DNA from: Polyangium sp. 15x6
Lineage (GTDB): Bacteria; Myxococcota_A; Polyangia; Polyangiales; Polyangiaceae
Length of the DNA stretch: 34,533 nucleotides
Assembly (NCBI RefSeq): GCF_029960785.1
Contig: NZ_JASBQE010000119.1
Location: 1 to 34,533, forward strand
Direction: 5' to 3'
Shown piece after piece: positions 25,314-33,567 of the stretch. Within the stretch, counting starts at the first letter, position 1. Every line of letters starts with the position of its first letter. The notes under the pieces are model-generated. The model made no database searches. It was not told the DNA's origin and saw only the letters and a program-made list of their open reading frames with translations. The translations under genes and the position numbers were made by a program.

Positions 25314-26519
25314 TTACGGCCGGATCCCCAAGAGGCGCAGCGCCTCCGACCAGAGGGGCCAGAGGTGGCGGTAGCAGTGGGTCGCGATCATGACGCCGCC
25401 GGTCTCCAGGCGGCGGACATGATAAGGGGCGTGTCGCTCCATGAAGCACCGATGCGCGTAGGTATCGACCTTGATGGCCACCTTCTGCTCGGCCTTCTTC
25501 GCCGCTTCCAATGCCTCCAGGGCGCGGCGCTCCGCCTCGGCCCATTGCTCATCCGGTACCGCGGCGGCGGCTTCGAGCGCCTGGAGTAACACCTCCGGCG
25601 GGGTCTGGAGGATGGCGAGGACTTGTTCCCGCGAGAGCTCCTCGTCCTCCGGCAATCGCGCGCGGGGGACGCGGCGGATGGCTCCGGCGTGCAGGCCGCG
25701 GGTTTCTTCGTGGTCGGAGGCATCGGAGTCCTCCCCCAGGTGGTCGATGAGGAGTTTCATCGTCGGTGCCAGACCGATCGTGGTCCCCTTCGGCGCGGCC
25801 TCCACCCGCGCCGCCAGCGCGTCGAGGGAGAGGCCCGCGACGTATTCGACCCGATCGCCGTCGTGGAGGTGAAGCCAAGACAGCGCCACGTCTCGCGCCA
25901 CGTGGAGGTCGACGTTGTACGTCGCCGACAATTCGAGCGGCGCATTCCACCAGAAGCCCTCCATCCTGCGGTCCTTGTCCCGCACGGTGACGCCGCCGGC
26001 CTTGACGCGCCCGCTCGCGTCGGGCGCGCAAAACCGGCGGAGGATGTTCTCGATGTCCTGCTGAGCGAACCGCGCGAGCATCGCCGCGCCGACGGGGACC
26101 GGCAACGCCTCGTGCGACGCGGCGACCTCCACTTCGGTCAGAAACATGTAAGTATAACCGTGGCTGACCGTGAGCGGCTGGACGGCGAACCCTTCGCTGT
26201 GACACCCTGCCGCCTCACAAAGAACCGACAGATTGGCGAACCAATCCTGGCCGTGCATGTGGACGGTCACGTGCGCCGTCGCCTCGGATGTCGGCGTGAG
26301 ATGCGCACGGATCAGTTTGATCATCTCTTCTAGCGAAATGGGGTCGCGGTAGATCTCCTCCTCCACCCCTAGCGTCGATATGTGGATGTGCTGCGTTGGC
26401 AATGCGTCCTTGTCCCCGGGTGGCCGGGTGTGCAGGGCGGACAGCGCAGCCACATAGGCATCGACCTTGTCTGCCTCGTCGGCATAGGCATAGACATAGG
26501 GTTCGGAAACGACGCTCAT
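25314..26519 (-). CDS. Acidic cytoplasmic protein, candidate immunity or partner of toxin-like protein
   Basis: The protein has 401 residues from the chosen start, with no signal peptide or membrane segment. It begins MSVVSEPYVYAYADEADKV. A His-rich strand region (ATAHVTVHMHGQDWFANLSVL) and an aromatic GFWWNAPLELSATYNVDLHV stretch mark a mixed alpha/beta N-terminal domain. An acidic helical region follows (about 270-370). The end has KVAIKVDTYAHRCFMERHAPYHVRR, then a GVMIATHCYRH strand. No family is recognised. It follows the toxin-like gene by 94 nt on the same strand, which is where immunity genes normally sit. It is large for an immunity protein, so a partner or unrelated role is possible. 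The start at 26519 has GGAG about 10 nt upstream; 26579 is an alternative. Confidence 0.65.
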   Translation of the reverse strand: MSVVSEPYVYAYADEADKVDAYVAALSALHTRPPGDKDALPTQHIHISTLGVEEEIYRDPISLEEMIKLIRAHLTPTSEATAHVTVHMHGQDWFANLSVLCEAAGCHSEGFAVQPLTVSHGYTYMFLTEVEVAASHEALPVPVGAAMLARFAQQDIENILRRFCAPDASGRVKAGGVTVRDKDRRMEGFWWNAPLELSATYNVDLHVARDVALSWLHLHDGDRVEYVAGLSLDALAARVEAAPKGTTIGLAPTMKLLIDHLGEDSDASDHEETRGLHAGAIRRVPRARLPEDEELSREQVLAILQTPPEVLLQALEAAAAVPDEQWAEAERRALEALEAAKKAEQKVAIKVDTYAHRCFMERHAPYHVRRLETGGVMIATHCYRHLWPLWSEALRLLGIRP

Positions 26520-26551
26520 GGTTCGAGGCTCCGTGCGTGGATCCAGGCCGG

Positions 26552-26579
26552 CCCATACCACGCTCGACGTCGGAGGCAA
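26552..26579 (-). promoter_or_regulatory. Possible internal promoter before candidate immunity gene
   Basis: Reading the minus strand, TTGCCT (26574-26579) and TATGGG (26552-26557) are 16 bp apart and 32 nt before the start codon. They match the sigma-70 consensus at 4/6 and 3/6. Separate expression of an immunity gene would make sense, but the match is weak. Confidence 0.22.
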
Positions 26580-26613
26580 ACGTCTTTCTGGAACCGGGCG
26601 CCCCTCGGCTCGT

Positions 26614-28773
26614 TCACAGCTCCACCACGTGGACGACGAGGTCGGGCCTCTCGGACAGGGTCACGAATGTTTTTTTGTCGAAATTGAACAACTTCCCGTC
26701 CTTCGGGATGCAGTAGTTTTTGTACCCCGCGCCCTTGGGTGCGATGATCTGCACTCTCTCCACGAGGCCGCCGAGGTTTTTACCATTTAGCGTCTTCACG
26801 GCGTTGTTGAGCTGCTTGAGCACATCGTCCACGGGGACCTTGCCCGTGGTGACAGCCTTGACCTCGCTGAGGACGAGCCCATCGGTTTTCGAGATCGTGG
26901 CGAAGTCCGGGGCCGGCGAGGTTTTCAGGATCCCGAGCGCGTCCCGCACGCTGCCCCCCACCCCGAGCACCTTGTGCCCCTTGTCCTTCATCAAGTGGAG
27001 GATGGCCTTGCGCTCGAATTCGTTCGCGAAGTCCGTGATGAGCTCGACGCTCCCGTGTGGTACCCCGAGCCCCTTCCAGTTCGTGATAAAGCGGTCCTTG
27101 AGCGCCAAGCCGAGCTCGTCCCCCAGGTTCACGACCTGCTGCGCGACCTCCTTGGCGCCCGGGTTCACCCCCGTGTTTTTCACGCCCTTCATGGGCACGA
27201 TGACGCTGCCGATCCCGAACCCGATCGCCGAGAAGACGCGCTCTCCCGTCGTGAGGTCCTTCCCCCCGGGCAAACAGAACAACTTGCCCGTCACCGCCTC
27301 GCAAAGGTCGAGCGCCGGCCCTGCATACGGCACGAACCCGATCGCAATACGCGACGACGCATGCACCAGCGTCTGCATCACCTCCGCATACGCCGCCGCC
27401 CCTTCCCCGACGAATGACATCGCCCCCGCGAAGGCCCGCACCGTCTCGATGAAGGAACCCTGCTCCGGCCCGAGCGCGATCGCCTCCCACACATTGAGGC
27501 TCTCCTTCATCTGCTCGGCGAGATCGGCGAAAGCATTCTTCAAGACGCCATCCACCTGCGCCCGTACATCCGCGGGAACCGGCGAATCCAGAAACCAATC
27601 CGACGCATCCATGTACTGCCGCACGAAATCCGTGACGCGGATCTGCGCCTGCAAGAACGCGCTCGTCTCCGCCTGCGAGACACTCACCCGCGCGGCCAGC
27701 GCCTTCTCGATCGCCGCCGTATTCGACCGCCACGCCCGCACGTTCGTCACGAAGTCCCCGCGCAGGATCACCTTCCCGCCCTGCACGTCCTGCGACAGCG
27801 CGTCAATCACGGCATCCGCATACGCCGCATAAGGATCCTTCCCCGGCTCGAACGCCCCCGCCGCGCCCGAAACATCGGGCACCTCGACCCACGGCACCTC
27901 CGACGACGTGAGCGAATACTCGAACGGATCGTCCGGCGAAAACCCGGCCGCCCGCGCCTCACCCGTCACGAGGTCCGCCACCGCGTCCGCCTGCGCGCCG
28001 AAATGTTCGAGCAGGCTCGCGAGCTCGTCCTTCAAATCCTGCACGCTCTTCTTCAGGTCCGCGAGAAGCTGCTCCAGCGCTTCCCGCGTGGCCTCGTCGA
28101 CCACGTCGCCATATCGCTCCAGAATCGCGTCGAGGTCCACCTCGCTGATCTCGTCGAGCGGCCGGGACACGAGGTCGTGCAATTCCGTATCGAGCTGCTG
28201 GAGCAGGTCGAGCCGCTCCGCGAGGTTCGCGGCCTTCGAGGCGTTCTCGATGAGCCACTTCCGCTCGGCCGCGATCTCGACCTCCAGGTTCGCGATGTCC
28301 CGCGCGAGGGGCGGATTGATCTCCGAAAGCGAGAGCCCGACCTGCGTGCTGCCGCTATACGCCGTCCCGTCACGCCGGACGTTGAAGAGCGGCTTCTGGA
28401 TCCCGAGCGGGATCGAGACGAGCGTCACGAAGCTCTGCTGGTGAACGCAGGTATCGTTGCCCATGGCGTTCTGGATGCCGAAATTGAATTCGTTCGTGCC
28501 CATGCGGAGGAGCACGGAGTCGAACGGGGCCTCCGCCATGTTGCTCTTCGGGCCGTTCGGAATCGACACGTAGGCGCCCGGGACCTCGAAGGTCGCGAGC
28601 GGCATCCGGTTCGCGTGGAAATATGCACCGCCGGGGACGTTGAGCCGGGCATCCTCGCAAGAGTTGCTCTCCTGGCGCATCTCCCAGTGCACGCTGTACG
28701 GCGTGCCTGCCCGCGCATGCGCAGGCACGAGAAGCGCGAACACCACGATCCAGCAAACAAGTAAGCGACTCAT
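26614..28773 (-). CDS. Exported polymorphic-toxin-like protein: pre-toxin TG motif and PD-(D/E)XK-like end
   Basis: The protein has 719 residues. Residues 1-22 form a Sec signal peptide (no lipobox Cys; cleavage near AHA or ARA). Residues 24-150 are beta-rich with Cys39 and Cys109. Residues 155-265 are helical or coiled coil. Residues 300-470 form a further helical domain. Residues 478-520 (FVPYAGPALDLCEAVTG, then DLTTGERVFSAIGFG) resemble the TG pre-toxin linker of polymorphic toxins. The C-terminal ~150 residues read as a PD-(D/E)XK nuclease-like domain: acidic NEFERKA helix, GHKV strand, P622-D-F, then S-E637-V-K639 and a QLNNAV helix. The likely activity is cleavage of DNA or RNA in a target cell. 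It overlaps the upstream gene by 4 nt (ATGA), with GGAGG 5 nt before the ATG. Domain calls are by eye. Confidence 0.75.
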   Translation of the reverse strand: MSRLLVCWIVVFALLVPAHARAGTPYSVHWEMRQESNSCEDARLNVPGGAYFHANRMPLATFEVPGAYVSIPNGPKSNMAEAPFDSVLLRMGTNEFNFGIQNAMGNDTCVHQQSFVTLVSIPLGIQKPLFNVRRDGTAYSGSTQVGLSLSEINPPLARDIANLEVEIAAERKWLIENASKAANLAERLDLLQQLDTELHDLVSRPLDEISEVDLDAILERYGDVVDEATREALEQLLADLKKSVQDLKDELASLLEHFGAQADAVADLVTGEARAAGFSPDDPFEYSLTSSEVPWVEVPDVSGAAGAFEPGKDPYAAYADAVIDALSQDVQGGKVILRGDFVTNVRAWRSNTAAIEKALAARVSVSQAETSAFLQAQIRVTDFVRQYMDASDWFLDSPVPADVRAQVDGVLKNAFADLAEQMKESLNVWEAIALGPEQGSFIETVRAFAGAMSFVGEGAAAYAEVMQTLVHASSRIAIGFVPYAGPALDLCEAVTGKLFCLPGGKDLTTGERVFSAIGFGIGSVIVPMKGVKNTGVNPGAKEVAQQVVNLGDELGLALKDRFITNWKGLGVPHGSVELITDFANEFERKAILHLMKDKGHKVLGVGGSVRDALGILKTSPAPDFATISKTDGLVLSEVKAVTTGKVPVDDVLKQLNNAVKTLNGKNLGGLVERVQIIAPKGAGYKNYCIPKDGKLFNFDKKTFVTLSERPDLVVHVVEL

Positions 28774-29516
28774 GTCCCCTCCGCGCCGCGCAAAGCGGCA
28801 TCATGCAAAACGGCAGCCCCCTTCACATCGCCCGCAGCAAGCTTCGCCGCCGCCGCATCGAGGAGCGCGCCGCCCACCCCTTGCGCCTTCATCGTCGAGA
28901 GCCCGGTCTGGATGAGCCCCGGCAATGTCGTCGAGCGGTACGTCGCCGCCGTCTTGAAATGCGGACGCATCGCTGCGCAGCCGGCCTCGCGCCACGACGA
29001 CGACGGCAACTCGCAGAGCGGGCGCATCTGCAAGAAGGCCGTGACCTCGTCGTATCGCTTCGCGAGGTACGGGAGCGATAGCTTCACGCCCAGCGGCGGA
29101 GCCTTCTCGAACGCGAGCACCTGCGCCTCCGCGCTCTCGTGAAACGTCGCCTCCGCCTTCGCGATCCTCGCCTCCGTCACCTGTTCCCGCACGGCTTGGC
29201 TCTCGTCGAGCAACGCGAGCGCTTGCCTGCGCATCGCGAGCCCGAAGAGGAGCGACATCGCCGCCCGGTCGCTCTTGGCAATGCGCCGCTCGACGTACCC
29301 GAGCATCGCATTCATCGAGCGCTGCGCCCCGGAGGTCATGTCCGGGGTCTGCGCGCCATGCGTGACCATGAAATCCGCGTGCAGTGCGAGCGCCTCCTCG
29401 GACGTGACCTCGAATTGGGCGATCTCCGCGGAGAGCTTCATCGCCCGCAGCACCATCTCTTGCGGGGCCGCACTCGCGTCATGCGCCGCGCGGGCCCGGC
29501 ACCATGCTCGCCTCAT
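28770..29516 (-). CDS. Helical protein of the toxin-like operon
   Basis: The protein has 248 residues, almost all helical, with an unusual Arg/Ala start (MRRAWCRARAAHDAS) and then MVLRAMKLSAEIAQFEV, ALALHADFM, RQALALLDESQAVREQ and a Cys pair (LCELPSSSWREAGC). No signal peptide, membrane segment or known motif is visible. The first 38 nt overlap the end of the lipoprotein gene in another frame, and the stop overlaps the toxin-like start by 4 nt. GGAG lies 4 nt before the ATG at 29516; a second start is at 29456. The long overlap leaves open that this is the C-terminal half of a lipoprotein split by a frameshift. If separate, it could be a chaperone or accessory for the exported toxin-like protein. 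Function unknown. Confidence 0.65.
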   Translation of the reverse strand: MRRAWCRARAAHDASAAPQEMVLRAMKLSAEIAQFEVTSEEALALHADFMVTHGAQTPDMTSGAQRSMNAMLGYVERRIAKSDRAAMSLLFGLAMRRQALALLDESQAVREQVTEARIAKAEATFHESAEAQVLAFEKAPPLGVKLSLPYLAKRYDEVTAFLQMRPLCELPSSSWREAGCAAMRPHFKTAATYRSTTLPGLIQTGLSTMKAQGVGGALLDAAAAKLAAGDVKGAAVLHDAALRGAEGT

Positions 29517-29859
29517 AAGACTCCGCGCACCGCTCCTCGTCGCGCACGTACCCGAGGGCGCGATCGATATCCCCGAGCCACCGATTCATCTCGGCGGGGC
29601 TCGTCACGAGCGCATCGAGCGTGCTCCCCTCCGGACGCTTGGCCCACATCTGAATGGGTCGCGATCCATGCGCCGCCGCTTGGTTCCACGCGCTCGCGGG
29701 CCCCTCGCCGGAAGAGACGCAATACTCACCTCCCTCCATAGGCGATGCGCAAATGCGACCCTGTCCTTCGTCCTCCCCCGACGACCACGAACATCCAGGC
29801 AACACGACGCCCGGCGCCGCGACGACGCACGCCGCGACGAGGAAATACCCTCGCCTCAT
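29479..29859 (-). CDS. Small lipoprotein, first gene of the toxin-like operon
   Basis: The protein has 126 residues. Residues 1-23 form a lipoprotein signal with MRRG, a hydrophobic core and VLPGC, so the mature protein starts at the lipidated Cys and is anchored in the envelope. A Ser/Glu/Gly-rich tether (SWSSGEDEGQG) follows, then an alpha-helical part with MNRWLGDIDRALGYVRDEERC. AGGAGGGG lies 7 nt before the ATG, a strong ribosome site. The gene ends within the next gene. In the SitBAI systems of Myxococcus an accessory lipoprotein gene (sitB) precedes the toxin gene; this position is comparable, but no sequence relation is claimed. It may instead be the N-terminal part of a longer protein broken by a frameshift. 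Confidence 0.75.
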   Translation of the reverse strand: MRRGYFLVAACVVAAPGVVLPGCSWSSGEDEGQGRICASPMEGGEYCVSSGEGPASAWNQAAAHGSRPIQMWAKRPEGSTLDALVTSPAEMNRWLGDIDRALGYVRDEERCAESYEASMVPGPRGA

Positions 29860-29892
29860 CTGGAAACCCCTCCTGCGATGAGCTGTGGCCTA

Positions 29893-29921
29893 TCTATCAA
29901 GGGGACGAACGGGTCGGGCAA
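29893..29921 (-). promoter_or_regulatory. Likely sigma-70-type promoter of the toxin-like operon
   Basis: On the minus strand TTGCCC (29916-29921) and GATAGA (29893-29898) are separated by 17 bp, and the start codon follows 33 nt later. The -10 element lies in a short AT-richer island (GATAGATAGG) that stands out in this GC-rich sequence. Confidence 0.35.
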
Positions 29922-29968
29922 GACAAAAGACAGGACGCGCGGACGTTGTATGTCCGGGGTCACGGGCC

Positions 29969-30027
29969 AGAGGGGGACGGTCGCGGGGGTGAGGCGCCCC
30001 CTCTCCCCCCGAGAGTTTTGTCTCGGG
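29969..30027. promoter_or_regulatory. Inverted repeats in the divergent region before the STAND-like gene
   Basis: AGAGGGGG (29969-29976) pairs perfectly with CCCCCTCT (29997-30004). Directly after, CCCGAGA (30008-30014) pairs with TCTCGGG (30021-30027) around a GTTTTG loop. GAGGCGCCCC also occurs twice, at 29991 and 30059. The 254-bp region divides the toxin-like operon from the divergent STAND-like gene and could hold operators or leader hairpins. Confidence 0.35.
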
Positions 30028-30113
30028 AGCAGAATCGGCCTCCAAACCCTCGCCGGGCGAGGCGCCCCCCGTGGTAGGCTTCGCGCGCTCGCCCCGCGGC
30101 GCGCTCGATTGCC

Positions 30114-33100
30114 ATGGAGACGACCCTCGGCTTCCCCACTCCTCCGGACGCGCACGTCGAGCACGGCGTTGCGCTCCTCGGCCCGAGCGAGTTCGAAGGC
30201 GGCGCGCTCGCCACAGGCCGCCCCTTCCAGGAAGCGCTGCCCTTCGGCGGGCGCGCCGAGATCCTCGCGGCCCTCGTCGACTTCGCCAGCGCGCGCGGCC
30301 CGGCGCGCGTCGCCGTGCTCCCCGGGCGCTCCGGCTCCGGCAAGACGAGCCTGCTCTCCGCGCTCGCCGACGCCCTCGCCGCGCAGCGGGTCGGCACCAT
30401 GCTGAGCTTCGCGACCGACGCCGCCAGCGCGCCGAACACGACGCGCCTGCCGCCCGGTCCGTGTGTGCTCGTGATCGACGACGCGGGCCGCAAAGCCGCG
30501 CCCGCGACGCTCCTGCCCCTGGCGCTCGATCGCCGCGACGTGCGCTTCGTGCTGACGACGCGCCCCGCGGGCCTGCCGCGGCTCTCGGCGCTCTTCGCGC
30601 AGGTCGGGCTCTCGTCGGACCTCGTGCGCGTGCTGCCCGAGCTCGGCGCGCTCTCGCCGAGCGAGGCGGAGGCGGCGGCGCAGCATGTGCTCGGCGATGC
30701 GCCCGGCGAGTTCGCTGCCGCCCTCGCCAAGCACGCCGAGGGGCATCCCTTCGTGATCGCGCTGGCCGGCCGACTCGTGCGGGAAGAGGCCATTCATCCC
30801 GTCTTGCTCGGCAAGGGCGAGCTCGCGGCGTGCGCGCTCGATCGGGGCCACGAGCTGCTCCTGCTCCGCTCCTCCGCCGCGGGGGACCCCAAACTCCTCG
30901 CCGGCGTGCTCGCGCTCGTCGCGCTCCTCGCGCCGGTGCGCACCTCGGACGAGCGCTTCCTGCAGGGCGCGGGGGATCTGCTCGGGTGTCGCCGTCGTGA
31001 TCTCGTCTCGGCGCTCCGCGCGCTCGAAGCCGCGGGCGTCGTCGATCGGGGCCCGCACGGCGCGCGTGTCGTCCCCGGCGCCCTCTCGGATCACGCGCTG
31101 CACCGCGCGCTCGTCGGCCCCTCGACCACGGGCGGCCTCGCGGGCTCGATCGACGATCGCGTGCGCGCGCTGGAAGAGCGCTTCGGCGCCCACGCCATCG
31201 TCCCGCTCATCCGCAACGCCGGCGAGCTCGACGGCCCCTCCATCCCGAGCGGCGCATCGGCCGACATCACGACCGCCCTCTTCCGCCACGTCCGCGCGGG
31301 CATCGATGCGGCCTCGGCGGCGGATCGATGCCGTCTCCTCGCCGGCCTGCGCGAGCTCTCCTCGGATCATCCCGCCGCGATGCTCGATCTCGCCGCGGCG
31401 GTGCTCCGTTCTCCCGCCCAGACCGAGGCCGCGCGGGGCCCGGGCGCCCTCTTCTCCGCCGTGTCCGTCCTCTACGAGCTCCCCGCGATCCTGCGCCGCG
31501 TGGGCTTGCACCTCGCGCACCTGCCCCGCGCCGCCGATCTCCTCTGGGAGCTCGGCCGCGACGATCTCCGCCTCCAGAGCCCGCACCCCGACCACCCCAT
31601 GCGCGTCCTCCGCGAGCTCGCCTCGCGCTCGTCGGCGCGCCCCGCGGGCGTCCACGAGGCCTTGCTCGACGCCGTCGATCGGTGGCTCGTCGCGAACGAC
31701 GCGCACGAACACAAACACTCGCCGCTCGACGTGATCGACACCTTCCTCTCCGAGGGCGCCGCCTTCGCCGGCCCCTCCGACGAGCGCCGCCGCGCCCTGC
31801 GCAAGCAAGCCCTCGCCGCGCTCGCCGGCTGCGCGCAGTCGCCGAAGCGACGCGCGGCCCTCTCGGGCGTGAGCGGCCTCGAGCGTGTCCTCTCCGACGG
31901 CTCCGGCGGTTCCTCGCTCGGTGAGCGGATGGAGCCCGGGTGGCGCGACGAGGAGCGGCTCGACATCCTCGTGATGCTCGGCGCGGCCGCGTCGAGCTCC
32001 GGCGACCCGCTCGTCCATTTCGCCGTCGCCGACGCGCTCCGCCGCGCGGCTCGGCGCGCGAGCTCCCCCGACGTCCGCGCCACCGCCGAGGCGGCCCTCA
32101 GCAACGTCCCGACCTCGACGGAGCGCAGGCTCTACGAGGCCCTCACGCAACGCTCGCCCGCGCAGCGCGGCTTGATCGACATGCCGCCGAGCGAGATCCC
32201 GGGCTCGGGCGAGATCGATCGTGGCAGCGGCATGGAGCGCCGCTCGGCGGACGCGTGTCGTGCCGTCGTCGACGAGATGCTCGCCGAGGGCCGCACGCCC
32301 GCGCAGACGGCCGAGTGGCTCGGCGCGGCGCTCGAAGCCCTCGCGCTCGCGGGCAAGTCCGGCTCGCCGCGGCTCCTCTTGCACGTCCTCTCTCGCATGC
32401 ACCCGAATGCGGCGGCGGCCATCTGCGAGGCCGTCATGGGCGCGCCCGAGAGTCCGCTCGGCCCGCACGTCGCCTCCTTGCTCCACGCGCTCCGCGACGC
32501 CTCGCCCGAGCGCGCCGAGTCCCTCATCGGCAGCATCGTCGGGGGCGGCAACGCCACGCTCTGCGCCTCGCTCGCGCAGGTCTTCCATCGCTGGGTCGAA
32601 AAGCCCCTGCCGGGCGATCGCGAAGCGCTCCGGCACCTCCTCGGACACCGCGACGGCTTCGTCCGCCGCGCGGCCCTCGGGGCGCTCCGCACGCTGGCCA
32701 AATCCTCCCCGCGCGACGCGGTCGAGCTCGCCGTCGGCGTGGACCTCTCCGAGGGCCCCGAGGTCGCCGAGGCTCTCTTCGGCGCCCTCGACGCGGGCGG
32801 ACTCTTCTCCGAGGGCGCGCTCTCCGAGGAGGAGATCATCCTCTTCCTCACGCGCCTCGGCGCGGCCCGCAGCCTCGACGGCCACTCCACGATGCGCTTC
32901 CTCCATCACGCGGGCAAGCGCATGCCCGAGGACGTCACGGGCCTCTTCATCGAGCGCATCGCGCGCGCCGCCTCCGGCATCGTCGCGGGCGCCGAGGAGT
33001 ACGAGCCGCTCCCGCCCGAGGGCTTGTCGGCGATCCTCACGGGCCTCGCGCGCTCGCCGGAGTGGCTCCCGCTCCTGCGCCGCGTCCGCCACCTCGCGCG

Positions 33101-33566
33101 CGCCCGCATCGGCTGGGTCCGCTTCCATGCCGCGCGCCTCTTCCACGACGCCTCGCGCTCGTTCGCGTTGCCGACGGTCGAGGTCCTCTCCGAGTGGGTG
33201 CAGGACGGCGGCGAGAGCGAGCTCGAAGCGATCTCCGCGCTCCTCGAAGAGGCGCCGCCCACCTTCCTCTTCGCGCACCTCGAGCTCGTCGCGACGCTCC
33301 TCCGGCGCGCGCACGCGACCGGCGAGGGCTGCTTCGAGCGGGTCCGGAGCGCGCTCTTCTCGGTCGTCACGGGCCAGGCGCGGCCTCGCTCGGGCGCCCG
33401 CGCGGATCGCAGCGAAACGCTCCTCCGCTCGCAGGCCCGGGAAGCCGCCTCCCGACTGCCCCCGAAATCTCCCGAGCAAAAATTCTTCGAATCGGTCGCC
33501 AAGCACGCGGAGGCGCTCCTCGCCGAGGAGGACGCGGGCCAGGACGACGAGCTCTTCGATCTCTGA
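30114..33566 (+). CDS. Large STAND-like P-loop protein with helical-repeat C-terminus
   Basis: The protein has 1150 residues. A P-loop NTPase lies at about 45-250: Walker A GRSGSGKT (71-78), Walker B CVLVIDDAG (117-125), an arginine-sensor-like VLTTRPAG (146-153) and a GHPFVIALAGRL segment, as in AAA16/STAND ATPases. A winged-helix-like stretch (about 270-330) follows. The remaining ~800 residues are a helical solenoid of HEAT-like repeats (for example HRDGFVRRAALGALRTLAKSSP). There is no signal peptide, membrane segment or recognisable effector domain. STAND proteins of this layout act as sensors in regulation and in phage defence; which applies is unknown. The ATG at 30114 lacks a ribosome site. 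It is divergent from the toxin-like operon and 1 nt from the next gene. Confidence 0.8.
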   Translation: METTLGFPTPPDAHVEHGVALLGPSEFEGGALATGRPFQEALPFGGRAEILAALVDFASARGPARVAVLPGRSGSGKTSLLSALADALAAQRVGTMLSFATDAASAPNTTRLPPGPCVLVIDDAGRKAAPATLLPLALDRRDVRFVLTTRPAGLPRLSALFAQVGLSSDLVRVLPELGALSPSEAEAAAQHVLGDAPGEFAAALAKHAEGHPFVIALAGRLVREEAIHPVLLGKGELAACALDRGHELLLLRSSAAGDPKLLAGVLALVALLAPVRTSDERFLQGAGDLLGCRRRDLVSALRALEAAGVVDRGPHGARVVPGALSDHALHRALVGPSTTGGLAGSIDDRVRALEERFGAHAIVPLIRNAGELDGPSIPSGASADITTALFRHVRAGIDAASAADRCRLLAGLRELSSDHPAAMLDLAAAVLRSPAQTEAARGPGALFSAVSVLYELPAILRRVGLHLAHLPRAADLLWELGRDDLRLQSPHPDHPMRVLRELASRSSARPAGVHEALLDAVDRWLVANDAHEHKHSPLDVIDTFLSEGAAFAGPSDERRRALRKQALAALAGCAQSPKRRAALSGVSGLERVLSDGSGGSSLGERMEPGWRDEERLDILVMLGAAASSSGDPLVHFAVADALRRAARRASSPDVRATAEAALSNVPTSTERRLYEALTQRSPAQRGLIDMPPSEIPGSGEIDRGSGMERRSADACRAVVDEMLAEGRTPAQTAEWLGAALEALALAGKSGSPRLLLHVLSRMHPNAAAAICEAVMGAPESPLGPHVASLLHALRDASPERAESLIGSIVGGGNATLCASLAQVFHRWVEKPLPGDREALRHLLGHRDGFVRRAALGALRTLAKSSPRDAVELAVGVDLSEGPEVAEALFGALDAGGLFSEGALSEEEIILFLTRLGAARSLDGHSTMRFLHHAGKRMPEDVTGLFIERIARAASGIVAGAEEYEPLPPEGLSAILTGLARSPEWLPLLRRVRHLARARIGWVRFHAARLFHDASRSFALPTVEVLSEWVQDGGESELEAISALLEEAPPTFLFAHLELVATLLRRAHATGEGCFERVRSALFSVVTGQARPRSGARADRSETLLRSQAREAASRLPPKSPEQKFFESVAKHAEALLAEEDAGQDDELFDL

Positions 33567-33567
33567 C

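Noticed and set aside
25017-25545. Minus-strand open frames through the G-rich repeat giving Pro/His/Ala-rich peptides.
   Set aside because: The sequence only reflects the DNA repeat; there is no ribosome site or conserved pattern.
25314-26519. Call of this gene as a proven immunity protein.
   Set aside because: Position fits, but it is large and no known immunity family is recognisable; kept as a candidate only.
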